In this document: positions 10,971-20,292 of the stretch, in pieces
Layout: the number at the start of each line of letters is the position of its first letter
Position numbering within the stretch: position 1 is the first letter of the stretch
NCBI RefSeq assembly: GCF_000020525.1
Contig: NC_011026.1
Span: 1-64,000, forward strand
Length of the DNA stretch: 64,000 nt
Reading direction: 5' to 3'
From: Chloroherpeton thalassium ATCC 35110
GTDB taxonomy: Bacteria; Bacteroidota; Chlorobiia; Chlorobiales; Chloroherpetonaceae
Program-made: the position numbers and the translations under genes
The notes under the pieces: model-generated
Database searches by the model: none
What the model was told of the DNA's origin: nothing
Seen by the model: the letters and a program-made list of their open reading frames with translations, nothing else

Positions 10971-10991
10971 GGTTGTTTGTTTGGCAAAAAT

Positions 10992-11020
10992 AAAAAAAGG
11001 CCGCGTATCCCCGGCCTTTT
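10992..11020 (-). terminator. Rho-independent terminator of the GH2-like gene
   Basis: The arms AAAAGGCCG (10995-11003) and CGGCCTTTT (11012-11020) pair perfectly. On the reverse strand the hairpin is followed by a run of Ts. It lies about 95 bases past the stop of the 11114-13699 gene. Confidence 0.75.
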
Positions 11021-11113
11021 CAAATTGAGTGGCATCATAAGCCGTATGTTTGAACCTGACAACATTGGAAATTATTTTTTGATACTGCTTTTAACTTCCT
11101 GTTTTCAAGTGCC

Positions 11114-13699
11114 TTACTGGCCAGCAACATTCCGCCAGTAGTGCATGTAGGCCGTCGTGAAATTGTATTGGTCATACAAATAGAACGAGCCGAGCAAAAT
11201 CACCAAAATCGTGACGAAACCCGCAATGTAAACCTTGTGCCGCGCTTGATTGGTGACAATCGCCAATCCTTTGAAAGTCCTAAAGAACGACATTGCGATG
11301 AACACAATCGAAACCAAGAAAATGATCAATGTAAACTTCGGACTTTCTAAGCGATCGATAAATGCGGCAATAAAAATTAGCACAATCCAGTGAACCGACG
11401 CCCAAGTCCACAGATTTAAAATCTGAGTAAATGTGACCCGTTTTTTTCCAACGAGATACAAAACGGCGTTAATCAACCAACACAGCAGACCGGAAAGCAC
11501 GAAAAACAAAATGCCATAGATGAGCGTCGCCAACGCCGGTTCAAGAATCAAAAAGTTCAACACGCTGCGCATCGAACCGCCGCCAATCACATGCGAAAGC
11601 CATTCTTCTAAAATAGGCGTATCTTTCACGCTGAATAAAATGGCCGCAAGAATTGATCCCCAAAGCAACGAAAGCAGACTGAGCAGCAAAATCGGCTCAA
11701 GCAAGGAGCTAATGCGCATGTCGCGAATATCGATGAACAGATGAAATGGCCGAACCATAGCACGCACAAGATTTTCCCGAATTCGGTGGTTTTCATTCAA
11801 AATGAAAACGAGCGCGGCGGTTAGCAAAGTGGCTACCAAAATGAGTGACGGAGAAAAATCCGGCGCAAATTTTCCAATCGGCGGATTGTAGACGCGCTCA
11901 TCGGCATAAAGCGACTTGACCATGTCGTAACTCATTTTGCGCTCTCTATCCAAGCGCGTAAGGCCATAGCTGGCCAGGTAAATATCCTTGTAATGGGTGC
12001 AGCTAATTGGCGGAATCGCATAATGATAATCGGCCAAAGAATAGACAAATGAGCCAGCAATGAGAGGTTTATTTTTATTTAGCTGCTTGAAATACTTGTA
12101 GTGATCCAGAAAATATTTGGCTTGATATTCCAACGAGCGCGGGTCGCTATATCCGTTGTGATTTCCTGGTTCGGCTGCAGCGCCGTATTCCGTGACGATC
12201 AGCGATTTATCCGACGGCAAAAATTTTGCTGCTGCATCCAACTGCTCTTGCGAAGTGCTGAACGATTCATTGAACAGCGTCGCACCAATAAAATCGCCAT
12301 ATTTATAAAGCGAGCTTTTTACAAAATATTTTGGCGAGAAAAAGGTGAAATTCTTCGAGCGCTCTTTGGCACGCCGATAGAGCTGACTAAGATACTTTTC
12401 CGTGCCTTCATGCTCCAAATCAATTCCCGTTCCGAACCCATACGCAATAACCGATGGATTAAACTTTGTGAGATCGATCAGCTCTCTTAGGTAAAGCTCG
12501 GCATTTTCCGCATAGCTTTTCTGTCCTAATATTTCCGAAGGAATGCCGGATGTGGCTTCGTCCAAAATCACAAAAATGCCAAGGCTATCGCAAAGTTTTG
12601 GCCAAATTGGACTTGGCGCTTCTTTAAACCGAATTGCATTTGCGCCCAATCCCTTTACCAGTTTGATGTCGTTCAAAATATTTTGACGAGAAAGCGCGTT
12701 GGCCGAGGTGTAACCTTCCTCGATCAAATTGACGCCTTTTAGTTCGGCGGGAATACCGTTCAAATGAAAGACGCCGTTTTGAATATCGATCTTTCTAAAG
12801 CCGGTAGCCAGCGAAATGCTATCCAAAAGACTTCCCGACTCGGAACGCAAAACAAACTCCATGCGATAGAGCGCTGGATAAGCCGGACTCCATGTTGTAA
12901 TATGTGGAACGTTAAAATGGGTGGTTTCCTGAAGAATTTGTTCTTGTTCTGGTTTGAATGTAAAAAGATTGGGCTCGTTGAGCACAACGGCTGAATCCAG
13001 CAGCATCCGAAATGAGCAGGTTACTTTTGAGTCCGCCACCATGTTTGGCGAAGAGAGCACATAGGTTTTAATCTTGACGAGCAGGTCGAGGTTCAGGGTG
13101 TCGCTCCGAATTTCATAATTGACATCGGCGTCGTCCAAAATAATTTCCGGCTCAGCCACAAGAAAAATATCCCTAAAAATACCGCCATAATTCTTTTTGC
13201 TATAAGCTTTCGCTTTGATAGGGATGGTGCGAATCGGATCTAAGCGGCTATCCGCCACAATCGTGATTTTATTTTCTTGCCCAAATCGTAAAAACTCGTT
13301 GGCAATATCGACCTGAAATGCCGCGCCGCTGACCGCATGGAACTTGATGAACTGATCATTGACAAAAATCTCGCAGTGGTTGTTAATGCCTTCGCAAATC
13401 AGCTTGAAATGCCGTTTTTCCAACGCACGAGGCAGTTCAACTTTTTTTTCAAAACGAACTTTGCCGCTAAAATCAAATGCGGAAGGAACTGAAATTGTTG
13501 CTTCAGAGCCATCTGGCAAAATAGCCCGCCACTTGCCATCAAGAGGCATCATTTCCCGTGTTTTGCTCTCTGGATAGGCCGAAGGGCTTGTTGAAGCCGC
13601 ATGTCGATTTTCATAGAACAAATACGTTTCGGCAAATCCGCTGACGGACTGGGAAAGAATGAAAAGAAGTGATAAAATGATAACTCTGCGTAATCCCAC
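11114..13699 (-). CDS. GH2-like exported protein fused to a Yip1-like membrane domain
   Basis: The 861-residue product starts with a signal peptide. It then has the three-part plan of glycoside hydrolase family 2 (beta-galactosidase/glucuronidase): a sugar-binding jelly roll (about 50-190, with NYGGIFRDIFLV), an Ig-like sandwich, and a TIM barrel from about 310. The barrel keeps the nucleophile motif VTEYGA near residue 500. Where family members have ...GNE for the acid/base, this protein reads SVIAYGFGTGIDLE, so the catalytic Glu appears to be missing. After about residue 620 there are five or six transmembrane helices resembling a Yip1 domain. A membrane-anchored, perhaps non-catalytic glycan-binding role is inferred. 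It appears to be a single gene with its own terminator. Confidence 0.8.
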   Translation of the reverse strand: MGLRRVIILSLLFILSQSVSGFAETYLFYENRHAASTSPSAYPESKTREMMPLDGKWRAILPDGSEATISVPSAFDFSGKVRFEKKVELPRALEKRHFKLICEGINNHCEIFVNDQFIKFHAVSGAAFQVDIANEFLRFGQENKITIVADSRLDPIRTIPIKAKAYSKKNYGGIFRDIFLVAEPEIILDDADVNYEIRSDTLNLDLLVKIKTYVLSSPNMVADSKVTCSFRMLLDSAVVLNEPNLFTFKPEQEQILQETTHFNVPHITTWSPAYPALYRMEFVLRSESGSLLDSISLATGFRKIDIQNGVFHLNGIPAELKGVNLIEEGYTSANALSRQNILNDIKLVKGLGANAIRFKEAPSPIWPKLCDSLGIFVILDEATSGIPSEILGQKSYAENAELYLRELIDLTKFNPSVIAYGFGTGIDLEHEGTEKYLSQLYRRAKERSKNFTFFSPKYFVKSSLYKYGDFIGATLFNESFSTSQEQLDAAAKFLPSDKSLIVTEYGAAAEPGNHNGYSDPRSLEYQAKYFLDHYKYFKQLNKNKPLIAGSFVYSLADYHYAIPPISCTHYKDIYLASYGLTRLDRERKMSYDMVKSLYADERVYNPPIGKFAPDFSPSLILVATLLTAALVFILNENHRIRENLVRAMVRPFHLFIDIRDMRISSLLEPILLLSLLSLLWGSILAAILFSVKDTPILEEWLSHVIGGGSMRSVLNFLILEPALATLIYGILFFVLSGLLCWLINAVLYLVGKKRVTFTQILNLWTWASVHWIVLIFIAAFIDRLESPKFTLIIFLVSIVFIAMSFFRTFKGLAIVTNQARHKVYIAGFVTILVILLGSFYLYDQYNFTTAYMHYWRNVAGQ

Positions 13700-13988
13700 A
13701 GTTTTTCCTGCCTGATTTTTGTGAGCGTTAAAAAAACTTTTTTTGAGTAAAAATCTATTGTTGCGAATTTTTCATGCCCAAATATGACCGATAACGAGCA
13801 CTTTCCTTAAGTTTATCGCGAAGGTTAAATATACCTGCGCTTTTGCTTTAGAACAATTTTTCAGGATTTTTTATCTGTAAATTCCCTGCATTGAACAAAA
13901 ACCACTTTACCGGAAAGCCTTCGTTTCGCAAAAGATACTTATTTTACAAGAATTTTTCCGATTCATAAGAACCTTGAGCGTGGGACAG

Positions 13989-14675
13989 ATGCCTCAATTT
14001 TTGAAGACTTTTTTGATTGGTATTTCGCTTGCCATTTTTGTTGGGCTTCTCATTTTGCTGCCCTCTTACTTCTTTGGAAATCCTTATGATTGGCGAGTTC
14101 CATTGGCGTACTTCAGCTATTTTTCGCTTTTCTCGAGTTTCCTTTTGCGATCCGTTCGCTATGGAAACCTTTCCGCAACAAAAACTGACCGACAACGCAA
14201 AACTCGCGCCGATAGTCTTTCCTACAAAATCCTTTTTTGGGGGTTAACGGTTGCGCACTGGCTGAGCATTTACGAATATTTTCATCCTATTTTGACGCTA
14301 TCGGACACGGTTGCCACAACCCTAACGCCGCTTGGGATCATATTCATGGCTGGCGCCATTTTGCTGAATCATCACGCCGCGCATACACTTGGAAAATTCT
14401 TTGACCGGCTCCACATTTCCGATGGCCATCAGCTCATTACAACGGGCGCTTATCGCTTTGTTCGTCATCCGATCTACACCAGCTATCTATGTTTGTTCCT
14501 TGGGTTTTGCTTGCTGTTCAAAAGTGCGGTGGCGTGTTTGCTTATGTTTATCGTCTGTTTCATTGGCTATCGGAGTCGCATTAAACTGGAAGAAAACATG
14601 CTCTTAGAACAATTCGGCGCGGAATATGAAGCGTATAGGAACAGCACGAAAAGATTGTTCCCTTTTTTATATTAA
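13989..14675 (+). CDS. Isoprenylcysteine methyltransferase-like (ICMT/PEMT) membrane protein
   Basis: This integral membrane protein of 228 residues has about five or six hydrophobic segments. Its C-terminal half has the signature of the isoprenylcysteine carboxyl methyltransferase/phospholipid methyltransferase superfamily: LITTGAYRFVRHPIYTSYL, followed by KLEENMLLEQFGAEYEAYR. In the family these residues bind S-adenosylmethionine. Bacterial members methylate lipids or unknown small molecules, so the substrate here is unknown. I chose the ATG at 13989; in-frame TTG (13974) and GTG (13980) lie upstream, and none has a convincing ribosome binding site. The preceding 270-base spacer shows only AT-rich sequence. 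Confidence 0.8.
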   Translation: MPQFLKTFLIGISLAIFVGLLILLPSYFFGNPYDWRVPLAYFSYFSLFSSFLLRSVRYGNLSATKTDRQRKTRADSLSYKILFWGLTVAHWLSIYEYFHPILTLSDTVATTLTPLGIIFMAGAILLNHHAAHTLGKFFDRLHISDGHQLITTGAYRFVRHPIYTSYLCLFLGFCLLFKSAVACLLMFIVCFIGYRSRIKLEENMLLEQFGAEYEAYRNSTKRLFPFLY

Positions 14676-14774
14676 AATACTAACATTAAAAATGGTTAGT
14701 TTTGCGAAATACAAACTGATTTCAGCAGTTCATTCATAAGCACCGATTTTCTCAATTATTTTTTAGGAGTTTTT

Positions 14775-15797
14775 TTGGACGAACAACAACATTTCTCTGA
14801 TGCGTTCTCAGGCGAAAATGCTCAGCCACAAGGCATTTTAGAGCGCTTGCGCATTTCTCCATTGCTGATTAACGCCACGGTTTTAATCGGGATTCTTTTC
14901 GTCTACATGTTAGCTGGCGGACTGGCAACCTTACTCGCTGCAGGCGTGAACGCTGGCTCGGTGGAATTATCAGATTTAAAACTTGCCATTAACGATGGCA
15001 ATCTGCAAATGATTCGGTTGGTGCAATTTTTAGCTCAGGTGCTCATCATTGGCTTGCCGGTGCTTTTTCTCGTCCCGTTGCACACAGGAAACTGGCAAGT
15101 TTTGAGCCAGGAAAATCGCCGATTTCTTGGCTTGGAAGTCAAAGCGTCGCCGATGGAATTCATTTACGCGGCGTTGGGAATTATCGTTATTCATCCATTT
15201 TTGGCTTACTCGGCAGATCTGCAAATCACCGCCATGGATGTGATTTTTGGCGTTGGCGATACGCTCTTGGCTGAGCGAAAAATGATGGACGAATTTATTG
15301 AGAAGCTCACCGTGATGCGCAGCCCGGCTGAATTTTTAGGCGTTGCCGGACTCATTGCCGTTACGCCTGCCATTTGCGAGGAATTGCTTTTTAGGGGCTA
15401 TGTGCTCAAAAACTTTTCGCGTTCGCTCAGCGCGGGATTGACTGTTTTTCTAACAGGTTTAATTTTCGGCGCTTATCATCTCAATGCCTCTGAAACGCTT
15501 CCGTTAGTTATTTTAGGAATTTATATTTCATTTGTGCGTTACTATTCTGGGGCGTTGAGCGTGGCCATGACGATTCACTTTGTGAATAACTTTTTTTCCG
15601 TTTCAGGTGTCTTTGTCTTGTCACATGCAGATTTTTTCCATATCAATCCATCGCTTTTGGAAAGTTTCGAATCCCGGAATCCAGATATTTCATCGGCTTC
15701 TGCAATCTTTTCTGCAGGACTTTCGCTTGCGCTTTTTTTCATTATTTTAAACTTATATAAAACTGCTGTACAAAAGCGGTTTGCTTTAGGTCAGTAA
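14775..15797 (+). CDS. CPBP family intramembrane metalloprotease
   Basis: The product is a multi-pass membrane protein of 340 residues with the CPBP (CAAX protease/bacteriocin-processing) motifs in order: EELLFRGYVL (the EExxxR motif), then GAYHLN with a conserved His, then HFVNNF. In the family the Glu and His residues bind a metal ion and cleave substrates within the membrane. The natural substrate cannot be deduced. Translation probably starts at a TTG: a clear AGGAG lies at 14765-14769, five bases upstream, and there is no suitable ATG. It sits 33 bases before the DUF2007-cdsA pair and may share a transcript with it. Confidence 0.88.
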   Translation: MDEQQHFSDAFSGENAQPQGILERLRISPLLINATVLIGILFVYMLAGGLATLLAAGVNAGSVELSDLKLAINDGNLQMIRLVQFLAQVLIIGLPVLFLVPLHTGNWQVLSQENRRFLGLEVKASPMEFIYAALGIIVIHPFLAYSADLQITAMDVIFGVGDTLLAERKMMDEFIEKLTVMRSPAEFLGVAGLIAVTPAICEELLFRGYVLKNFSRSLSAGLTVFLTGLIFGAYHLNASETLPLVILGIYISFVRYYSGALSVAMTIHFVNNFFSVSGVFVLSHADFFHINPSLLESFESRNPDISSASAIFSAGLSLALFFIILNLYKTAVQKRFALGQ

Positions 15798-15830
15798 TTT
15801 TTTTCTGAACATTAAATTCTGTGAAGTCGT

Positions 15831-16115
15831 ATGCCGCACTCATCAAATTTAGAGGAAATTGAAGGCTGGCGAGTGGTGTATAACACCAACTCGGAAATGG
15901 AAGCTGAACTGATTAAGGCTTATTTGAGCGACGCCGAAATTGAGGCGCAAGTCATGTCGCAGCGCGACCACATGTTGCCAGCCAACGAGTTTGAAACCTT
16001 GCTCGTGCATGTGCTCGTTGAGCCGGAAAATTTAGACGCAGCCCAATCGTTAATCCAAGCCTTCTTTGAAAATCGCGATTCAGCATCGCAGGAAAGCGGA
16101 GAAACGAATTCGTGA
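15831..16115 (+). CDS. DUF2007-family small protein
   Basis: The 94-residue soluble protein contains the pattern of the DUF2007 family: WRVVYNTNSEMEAELIKAYL near residue 9, then a stretch ending LVHVLVEPENLDAAQSLIQ. Members are short single-domain proteins, sometimes labelled putative signal transducers, with no proven role. Its stop overlaps the GTG start of cdsA by four bases (GTGA), so the two are very likely translationally coupled. This link between DUF2007 and phospholipid synthesis is positional only. Confidence 0.82.
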   Translation: MPHSSNLEEIEGWRVVYNTNSEMEAELIKAYLSDAEIEAQVMSQRDHMLPANEFETLLVHVLVEPENLDAAQSLIQAFFENRDSASQESGETNS

Positions 16116-16927
16116 GTTCAAATTTAGCTAAACGCATTATCATTGCGCTTCTTGGTGCTCCGCTTGTTATTTGGCTCATTGTTCTCGGCGGACATTTTTT
16201 TTTCCTGTTAGTGATTGTAATTGCATTGGCATCGATGAACGAGCTGCGCCTCATGGTGAAAGAAACCAATGCCACTACACCCGATTTTCTTTTATTTTTG
16301 GCCAGCGCCGGGCTGCTGGCTGATTTTTTCTACGGGTTTATGCCCGTATCGGAATTGGCCATTGCCATCACAATTGGCTTTAGCGCCATTGAGCTTTATA
16401 GAAATCGCGGCATTGCCACGCACAATCTTGGCGCGTCGTTCCTAACGGTTTTCTATATTTCGCTCTCTTTTGGCACGCTCTTTTGGCTGCGCCATCTCGA
16501 CGATCATGGCCTTTTTGTCATCATCACGTTGCTTAGTGTTTGGGCAGCCGATACATTTGCTTTTTTTGGCGGACATGCGTTGGGGCAAAAAATTTTTAAA
16601 AAGAAGCTTTTCGAAAGAATTAGTCCCAAAAAAACATGGGAAGGTTATCTTATGGGCGTGGCTGGTTCGATTTTCATTTCATCCTTGTTCAATGAGATGT
16701 TTCCGTTGCCACACGCCACCGAGATTGATGCAATATTGATCGGCGCGATTATAGGCGTGCTCTCGCCAATTGGCGACTTGATAGAATCCATGTTCAAACG
16801 CGATAGCGGGTTGAAAGACTCTTCAGAAATCTTGCCTGGACATGGCGGCTTTTTTGATAGGTTCGACTCGCTGTGCTTTATTTCGCCAATAATTTTTTTT
16901 TATTGCCGTTATATTATACAGATTTAA
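16112..16927 (+). CDS. cdsA: Phosphatidate cytidylyltransferase
   Basis: CdsA converts phosphatidic acid and CTP into CDP-diacylglycerol, the branch point of phospholipid synthesis in the inner membrane. The 271-residue protein has about seven or eight membrane helices. Near its C-terminus is the complete family signature, starting SMFKRDSGLKDSSEILP and continuing GHGGFFDRFD, with the KR, KD, HGG and DR pairs all present. The start is a GTG overlapping the DUF2007 gene. Length is normal. plsY and gpsA, earlier steps of the pathway, lie about 23 kb further on. Confidence 0.95.
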   Translation: MSSNLAKRIIIALLGAPLVIWLIVLGGHFFFLLVIVIALASMNELRLMVKETNATTPDFLLFLASAGLLADFFYGFMPVSELAIAITIGFSAIELYRNRGIATHNLGASFLTVFYISLSFGTLFWLRHLDDHGLFVIITLLSVWAADTFAFFGGHALGQKIFKKKLFERISPKKTWEGYLMGVAGSIFISSLFNEMFPLPHATEIDAILIGAIIGVLSPIGDLIESMFKRDSGLKDSSEILPGHGGFFDRFDSLCFISPIIFFYCRYIIQI

Positions 16928-17055
16928 AATCGCTCAGAAAATGCAAAAGGGTTTCGTATATTTCGCCCCTTGTTTTGTCACTACAGGACGATAATTAGCA
17001 GGCTTGACCAGCCGCCATGAGCGTAAACTTCTTGAACTTTAACTTGCATTTTACA

Positions 17056-17526
17056 ATGAAGCTCTCAGACCTTTTGTCCAAAGAATATATTTTACTTGGG
17101 CTGGATATTAATACAAAAGAAGGCGTCATTGAAAAAATGCTCTCTCTTGTTTCTAATCATCCCAATTTGGTGGATAATGAAAAATTAAGAGAAGATGTGT
17201 TGAAACGCGAAGAAGAAATGTCTACCGGAATTGGCAAAAATATTGCGTTGCCCCATGCAAAAACAGAAGCAGTTACTCAGCCAATTTTAGCATTTGCTTT
17301 GCTTAAAAAAGCCGTTGAATTTGACGCGATTGACAGCCAACCCGTTCGATTTGTGTTTTTGCTTGCAACACCGGAACAGATGCTTGCCCAACACTTGAAG
17401 TTGCTGAGCAGAATTTCCAGAGTTGCTAGCAAAGAAGAAATCCGAAATAGACTTTTGGAGACCAAAGACCCAGCTTCTGTGCTTTCTGTCTTTATTGAAG
17501 AAGAAAAAGCCTTCCCTGAAATTTAG
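17056..17526 (+). CDS. PTS IIA-like protein (PtsN/fructose IIA family)
   Basis: The product of about 156 residues is a single phosphotransferase-system IIA domain of the fructose/mannitol/PtsN class. The phosphorylated His lies in GIGKNIALPHAKT. No transporter EIIB or EIIC gene is nearby, which points to a regulatory PtsN-like role instead of sugar uptake, though the phosphate donor is not in the window. I prefer the ATG at 17056 (MKLSDLL) because family members begin like this. An in-frame ATG at 17017 would add 13 hydrophobic residues. hisS follows within 20 bases. Confidence 0.85.
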   Translation: MKLSDLLSKEYILLGLDINTKEGVIEKMLSLVSNHPNLVDNEKLREDVLKREEEMSTGIGKNIALPHAKTEAVTQPILAFALLKKAVEFDAIDSQPVRFVFLLATPEQMLAQHLKLLSRISRVASKEEIRNRLLETKDPASVLSVFIEEEKAFPEI

Positions 17527-17544
17527 TTGTTAAAAAAGTCCAGT

Positions 17545-18828
17545 ATGAAGTTTCAGACCATCAAAGGGACCAAAGACATCCTACCTTCAGAAATTCACAA
17601 ATGGCATTACGTAGAAAACACTGTTCGAGGCGTGTTTCAACGCTTCGGATACAACGAAATTCGTACGCCTGTTTTTGAGCAAACCGCGCTTTTTCAACGC
17701 GGAATTGGGGAGACAACCGACATCGTAGGCAAAGAAATGTACTCATTTCAGCCCGATCCTGAATCAGAATCCCTAACGCTTCGTCCCGAAATGACAGCGC
17801 CGGTTATGCGCGCATATCTACAACACAGCCTTTCTGGAACATCTCCGGCAACCAAAGTTTTCTACATCAGCGAGATTTTTCGAAAAGAGCGCCCGCAGGC
17901 TGGCCGCCAACGCCAGTTCTGGCAATTTGGCTGCGAATGTATCGGCAGCGACCAGCCCGAAGCCGATGCAGAAGTCATCTTGCTCATGACTGAAATTTAC
18001 CGGCAACTTGGCATTAAAAATTTCACCTTGCGGCTGAATAGTTTAGGCGAAACGGAATCCAGACTTGCCCACCGCGAAGCGCTCCAAACGTATTTGAAAC
18101 CTCATTTTGACCTTTTAGATGAAATTTCAAAAACGCGCTTCGAGAAAAATCCGCTTAGAATTCTCGATTCAAAAAATCCCGCTTTGGCTGAAATTATTGC
18201 TGGCGCACCGCACATTACCGAGTTTCTTGACGATGCCTCCAAAGCGCATTTTCAAACGGTGCAAACCTATCTAAAAAATGCCGGCCTCGACTTTACAGTT
18301 GACCCAACGCTCGTTCGCGGACTGGATTATTACTCCAGAACGGCGTTTGAACTCGTCAGCACCGACTTAGGAGCGCAGGACGCGCTGGCTGGCGGTGGCC
18401 GCTATGATTCGCTGGCGACTGTGCTTGGCGCTAAAAATAGCTCAGCTGCAGTTGGTTTTGCAGCCGGCATAGAGCGACTCTTGATTATCATGGAAAAGCT
18501 GGATTTATTTCAAGCCGTGCTGCCACCTGCGCCATTGCTTTTCATAGCAACGCAAAGTCCGGTTGCAAAGGAATGGGCGTTCCAAACCGTCAATCGCCTT
18601 CGCACGGAGGGAATTCATGTCGCGCTTGATTTGCTTGGCCGAAGCTTGAAAGCACAAATGAGAGAAGCCAACCGAACCCATGCGAAATACGTGCTGATCG
18701 TTGGCGAAGAAGAACTTTCAACCGGGCGCTTCCAATTGAAGCATTTGCAAACTTCGGAGCAGGTCGAACTTTCGGAAGCAGACATTTTCACGAAAATGCA
18801 AACCGAAACCACACAGGATCTCGGTTAA
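17545..18828 (+). CDS. hisS: Histidyl-tRNA synthetase
   Basis: HisRS is a class II synthetase that charges tRNA-His. All motifs are present: motif 2 region LRPEMTAPVMRAYLQH and the following FRKERPQAGRQRQFWQFG, the family-specific histidine-A loop LVRGLDYYSRTAFEL, motif 3 AVGFAAGIERLL, and a C-terminal anticodon-binding domain. I chose the ATG at 17545, giving 427 residues starting MKFQTIKGTKDILPSE, which matches how the family begins. A TTG six codons earlier, directly after the ptsN-like stop, is less likely. Confidence 0.96.
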   Translation: MKFQTIKGTKDILPSEIHKWHYVENTVRGVFQRFGYNEIRTPVFEQTALFQRGIGETTDIVGKEMYSFQPDPESESLTLRPEMTAPVMRAYLQHSLSGTSPATKVFYISEIFRKERPQAGRQRQFWQFGCECIGSDQPEADAEVILLMTEIYRQLGIKNFTLRLNSLGETESRLAHREALQTYLKPHFDLLDEISKTRFEKNPLRILDSKNPALAEIIAGAPHITEFLDDASKAHFQTVQTYLKNAGLDFTVDPTLVRGLDYYSRTAFELVSTDLGAQDALAGGGRYDSLATVLGAKNSSAAVGFAAGIERLLIIMEKLDLFQAVLPPAPLLFIATQSPVAKEWAFQTVNRLRTEGIHVALDLLGRSLKAQMREANRTHAKYVLIVGEEELSTGRFQLKHLQTSEQVELSEADIFTKMQTETTQDLG

Positions 18829-18895
18829 TTTTTTCTACAAAAATCCCCCATTTGACTTTCTAAAATCGTGCTGATCGGAAAAGACGAAGCGCTTG

Positions 18896-19717
18896 CTACT
18901 TAAGCACTTTGATCACTTTCACCTCAATCCGACGATTTTTTTCCCGACCTTCTTTTGTCTTATTTCGCGTAATCGGTTCATTTGAACCCACGCCATACGC
19001 ACGCAGCCAACTTGCAGGCACGCCACGCCGAATTAGATATTTTTTGACTGCTGCCGCTCGCTGAACGGAAAGGTTATAATTAAAACGAGAAGAACCTTTA
19101 CTATCCGTGTGGCCAACAATTTCCACCGAGAGCCGCTTTGCCAAAAGCTTCTCGGCCAGTTCGTCCAACATATCGTGCGCCGAATAGGGAAGCTCCGTGC
19201 GATTTACCGGAAACGCAATATCCAACACAATGTAATCGCCTGGGTTGAACAAGTCAGGCTGTGGCGGCGGAATTAAAGGAAGCGGCGGCTCAACGACGAT
19301 TGTCAGTTTTTGCTCGATAAATGCTTCTCCATGAAAAGCAACCAACGTGTAGGTCGTGGTGGTGGCCGGGCGGATCGTCCGCGTGCCATTCGGATGAGCA
19401 ACCGTTCCAATCTGTGGCAAAATGCCAATTTTTAGCGTATTTTCCGTTTCCCATCGCAGTGTCACCGATTCACCCACTCGAATTTTGGAGGGATGCGCCT
19501 CAAATACAAGAATTTTCGGTTGAACGTCGGCCACAGAATCTATTAGATGCGCGGCATCAGACGATAGCGCCGTAATGGCGCTATCAGAGCGATCGCGAAG
19601 GGTTTTGCCCGCTAACGATTCAGAACGCTTGATGGAATTTTTTGGGGCTAAGGCAACTGCACTATGCCAAAACACAGAACAGAAGAACATACAGCAAAGG
19701 AAAACTCGAAGTAACAT
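18896..19717 (-). CDS. OmpA-family peptidoglycan-binding outer-membrane protein
   Basis: The 273-residue protein has a signal peptide, then an Ig-like segment (about 70-145, with VGESVTLRWETENTLKIG), a Pro-rich linker and a C-terminal OmpA domain from about 165. The domain shows VEIVGHTDSKGSSRFNYNLS and ends with GREKNRRIEVKVIK, the pattern that binds diaminopimelate in peptidoglycan. It probably ties the outer membrane or a surface structure to the cell wall. There is no N-terminal beta-barrel, so it may be anchored by a partner. It converges on hisS across a 67-base gap. Confidence 0.88.
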   Translation of the reverse strand: MLLRVFLCCMFFCSVFWHSAVALAPKNSIKRSESLAGKTLRDRSDSAITALSSDAAHLIDSVADVQPKILVFEAHPSKIRVGESVTLRWETENTLKIGILPQIGTVAHPNGTRTIRPATTTTYTLVAFHGEAFIEQKLTIVVEPPLPLIPPPQPDLFNPGDYIVLDIAFPVNRTELPYSAHDMLDELAEKLLAKRLSVEIVGHTDSKGSSRFNYNLSVQRAAAVKKYLIRRGVPASWLRAYGVGSNEPITRNKTKEGREKNRRIEVKVIKVLK

Positions 19718-20292
19718 GTGCGTTGCAGCAGAATTTTGGACATCGTGAAAAAATTTGGTCGTGGGCGAAAAGGCTTTTGGCTCATCTGCGATTCAACATG
19801 TGCGTTCGATTTTCAGCCAAAACGCCACTCGGAAGCAATAATTTTTTTACATCGTGTTCGAAAAAAATCTCAGAACTTGCACACAATTCACCTTTTAGCC
19901 CATTCCAAACATGAGTTCAAAATACGAAAAAGCATTTCCTGGAAAAAGCCAACAAGTGAACCTTCATTCGCGACACCATAAAAATGATGCGAAGCAAAAT
20001 TATAGAATCAACCCTTGACTGGTTCGTTCGAAGAAGTGCTCATCAATAACTAACTTTGTAAAAAGTAGGCCTTCAAACAACCCAAAAATCAACAAATTCA
20101 AATGCAGAAAACCGCGAGAGGACGCAATTAAAACAACTTTTTGCGAAAACACCCGTACTTTTCTGCATCAAATTTGCTTTTAGCATTTATGAACAAGCGC
20201 TAAAAAAGCCTCATTTCTGCACAAAAAATTGTTTTTTTAGCGCGTTCAAATTTGTTCCGGCAAATTTTTGAAGTAACCCAAACCGAAATTAC
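19718..20292. other. 575-base divergent spacer before the secretion cassette
   Basis: The spacer separates the OmpA-family gene from the ABC exporter gene and must carry promoters for both. It has two loosely similar halves (ACATGTGCGTT occurs near 19714 and near 19797). A 35-codon reading frame starts with ATG at 19911, but it has no ribosome binding site or family resemblance. I see no RNA gene, terminator or repeat family in it. Confidence 0.4.

Noticed and set aside
19911-20018. 35-codon reading frame in the spacer before the ABC exporter, considered as a small exported peptide
   Set aside because: No ribosome binding site, no leader motif such as a double-Gly, and a composition like noncoding sequence.
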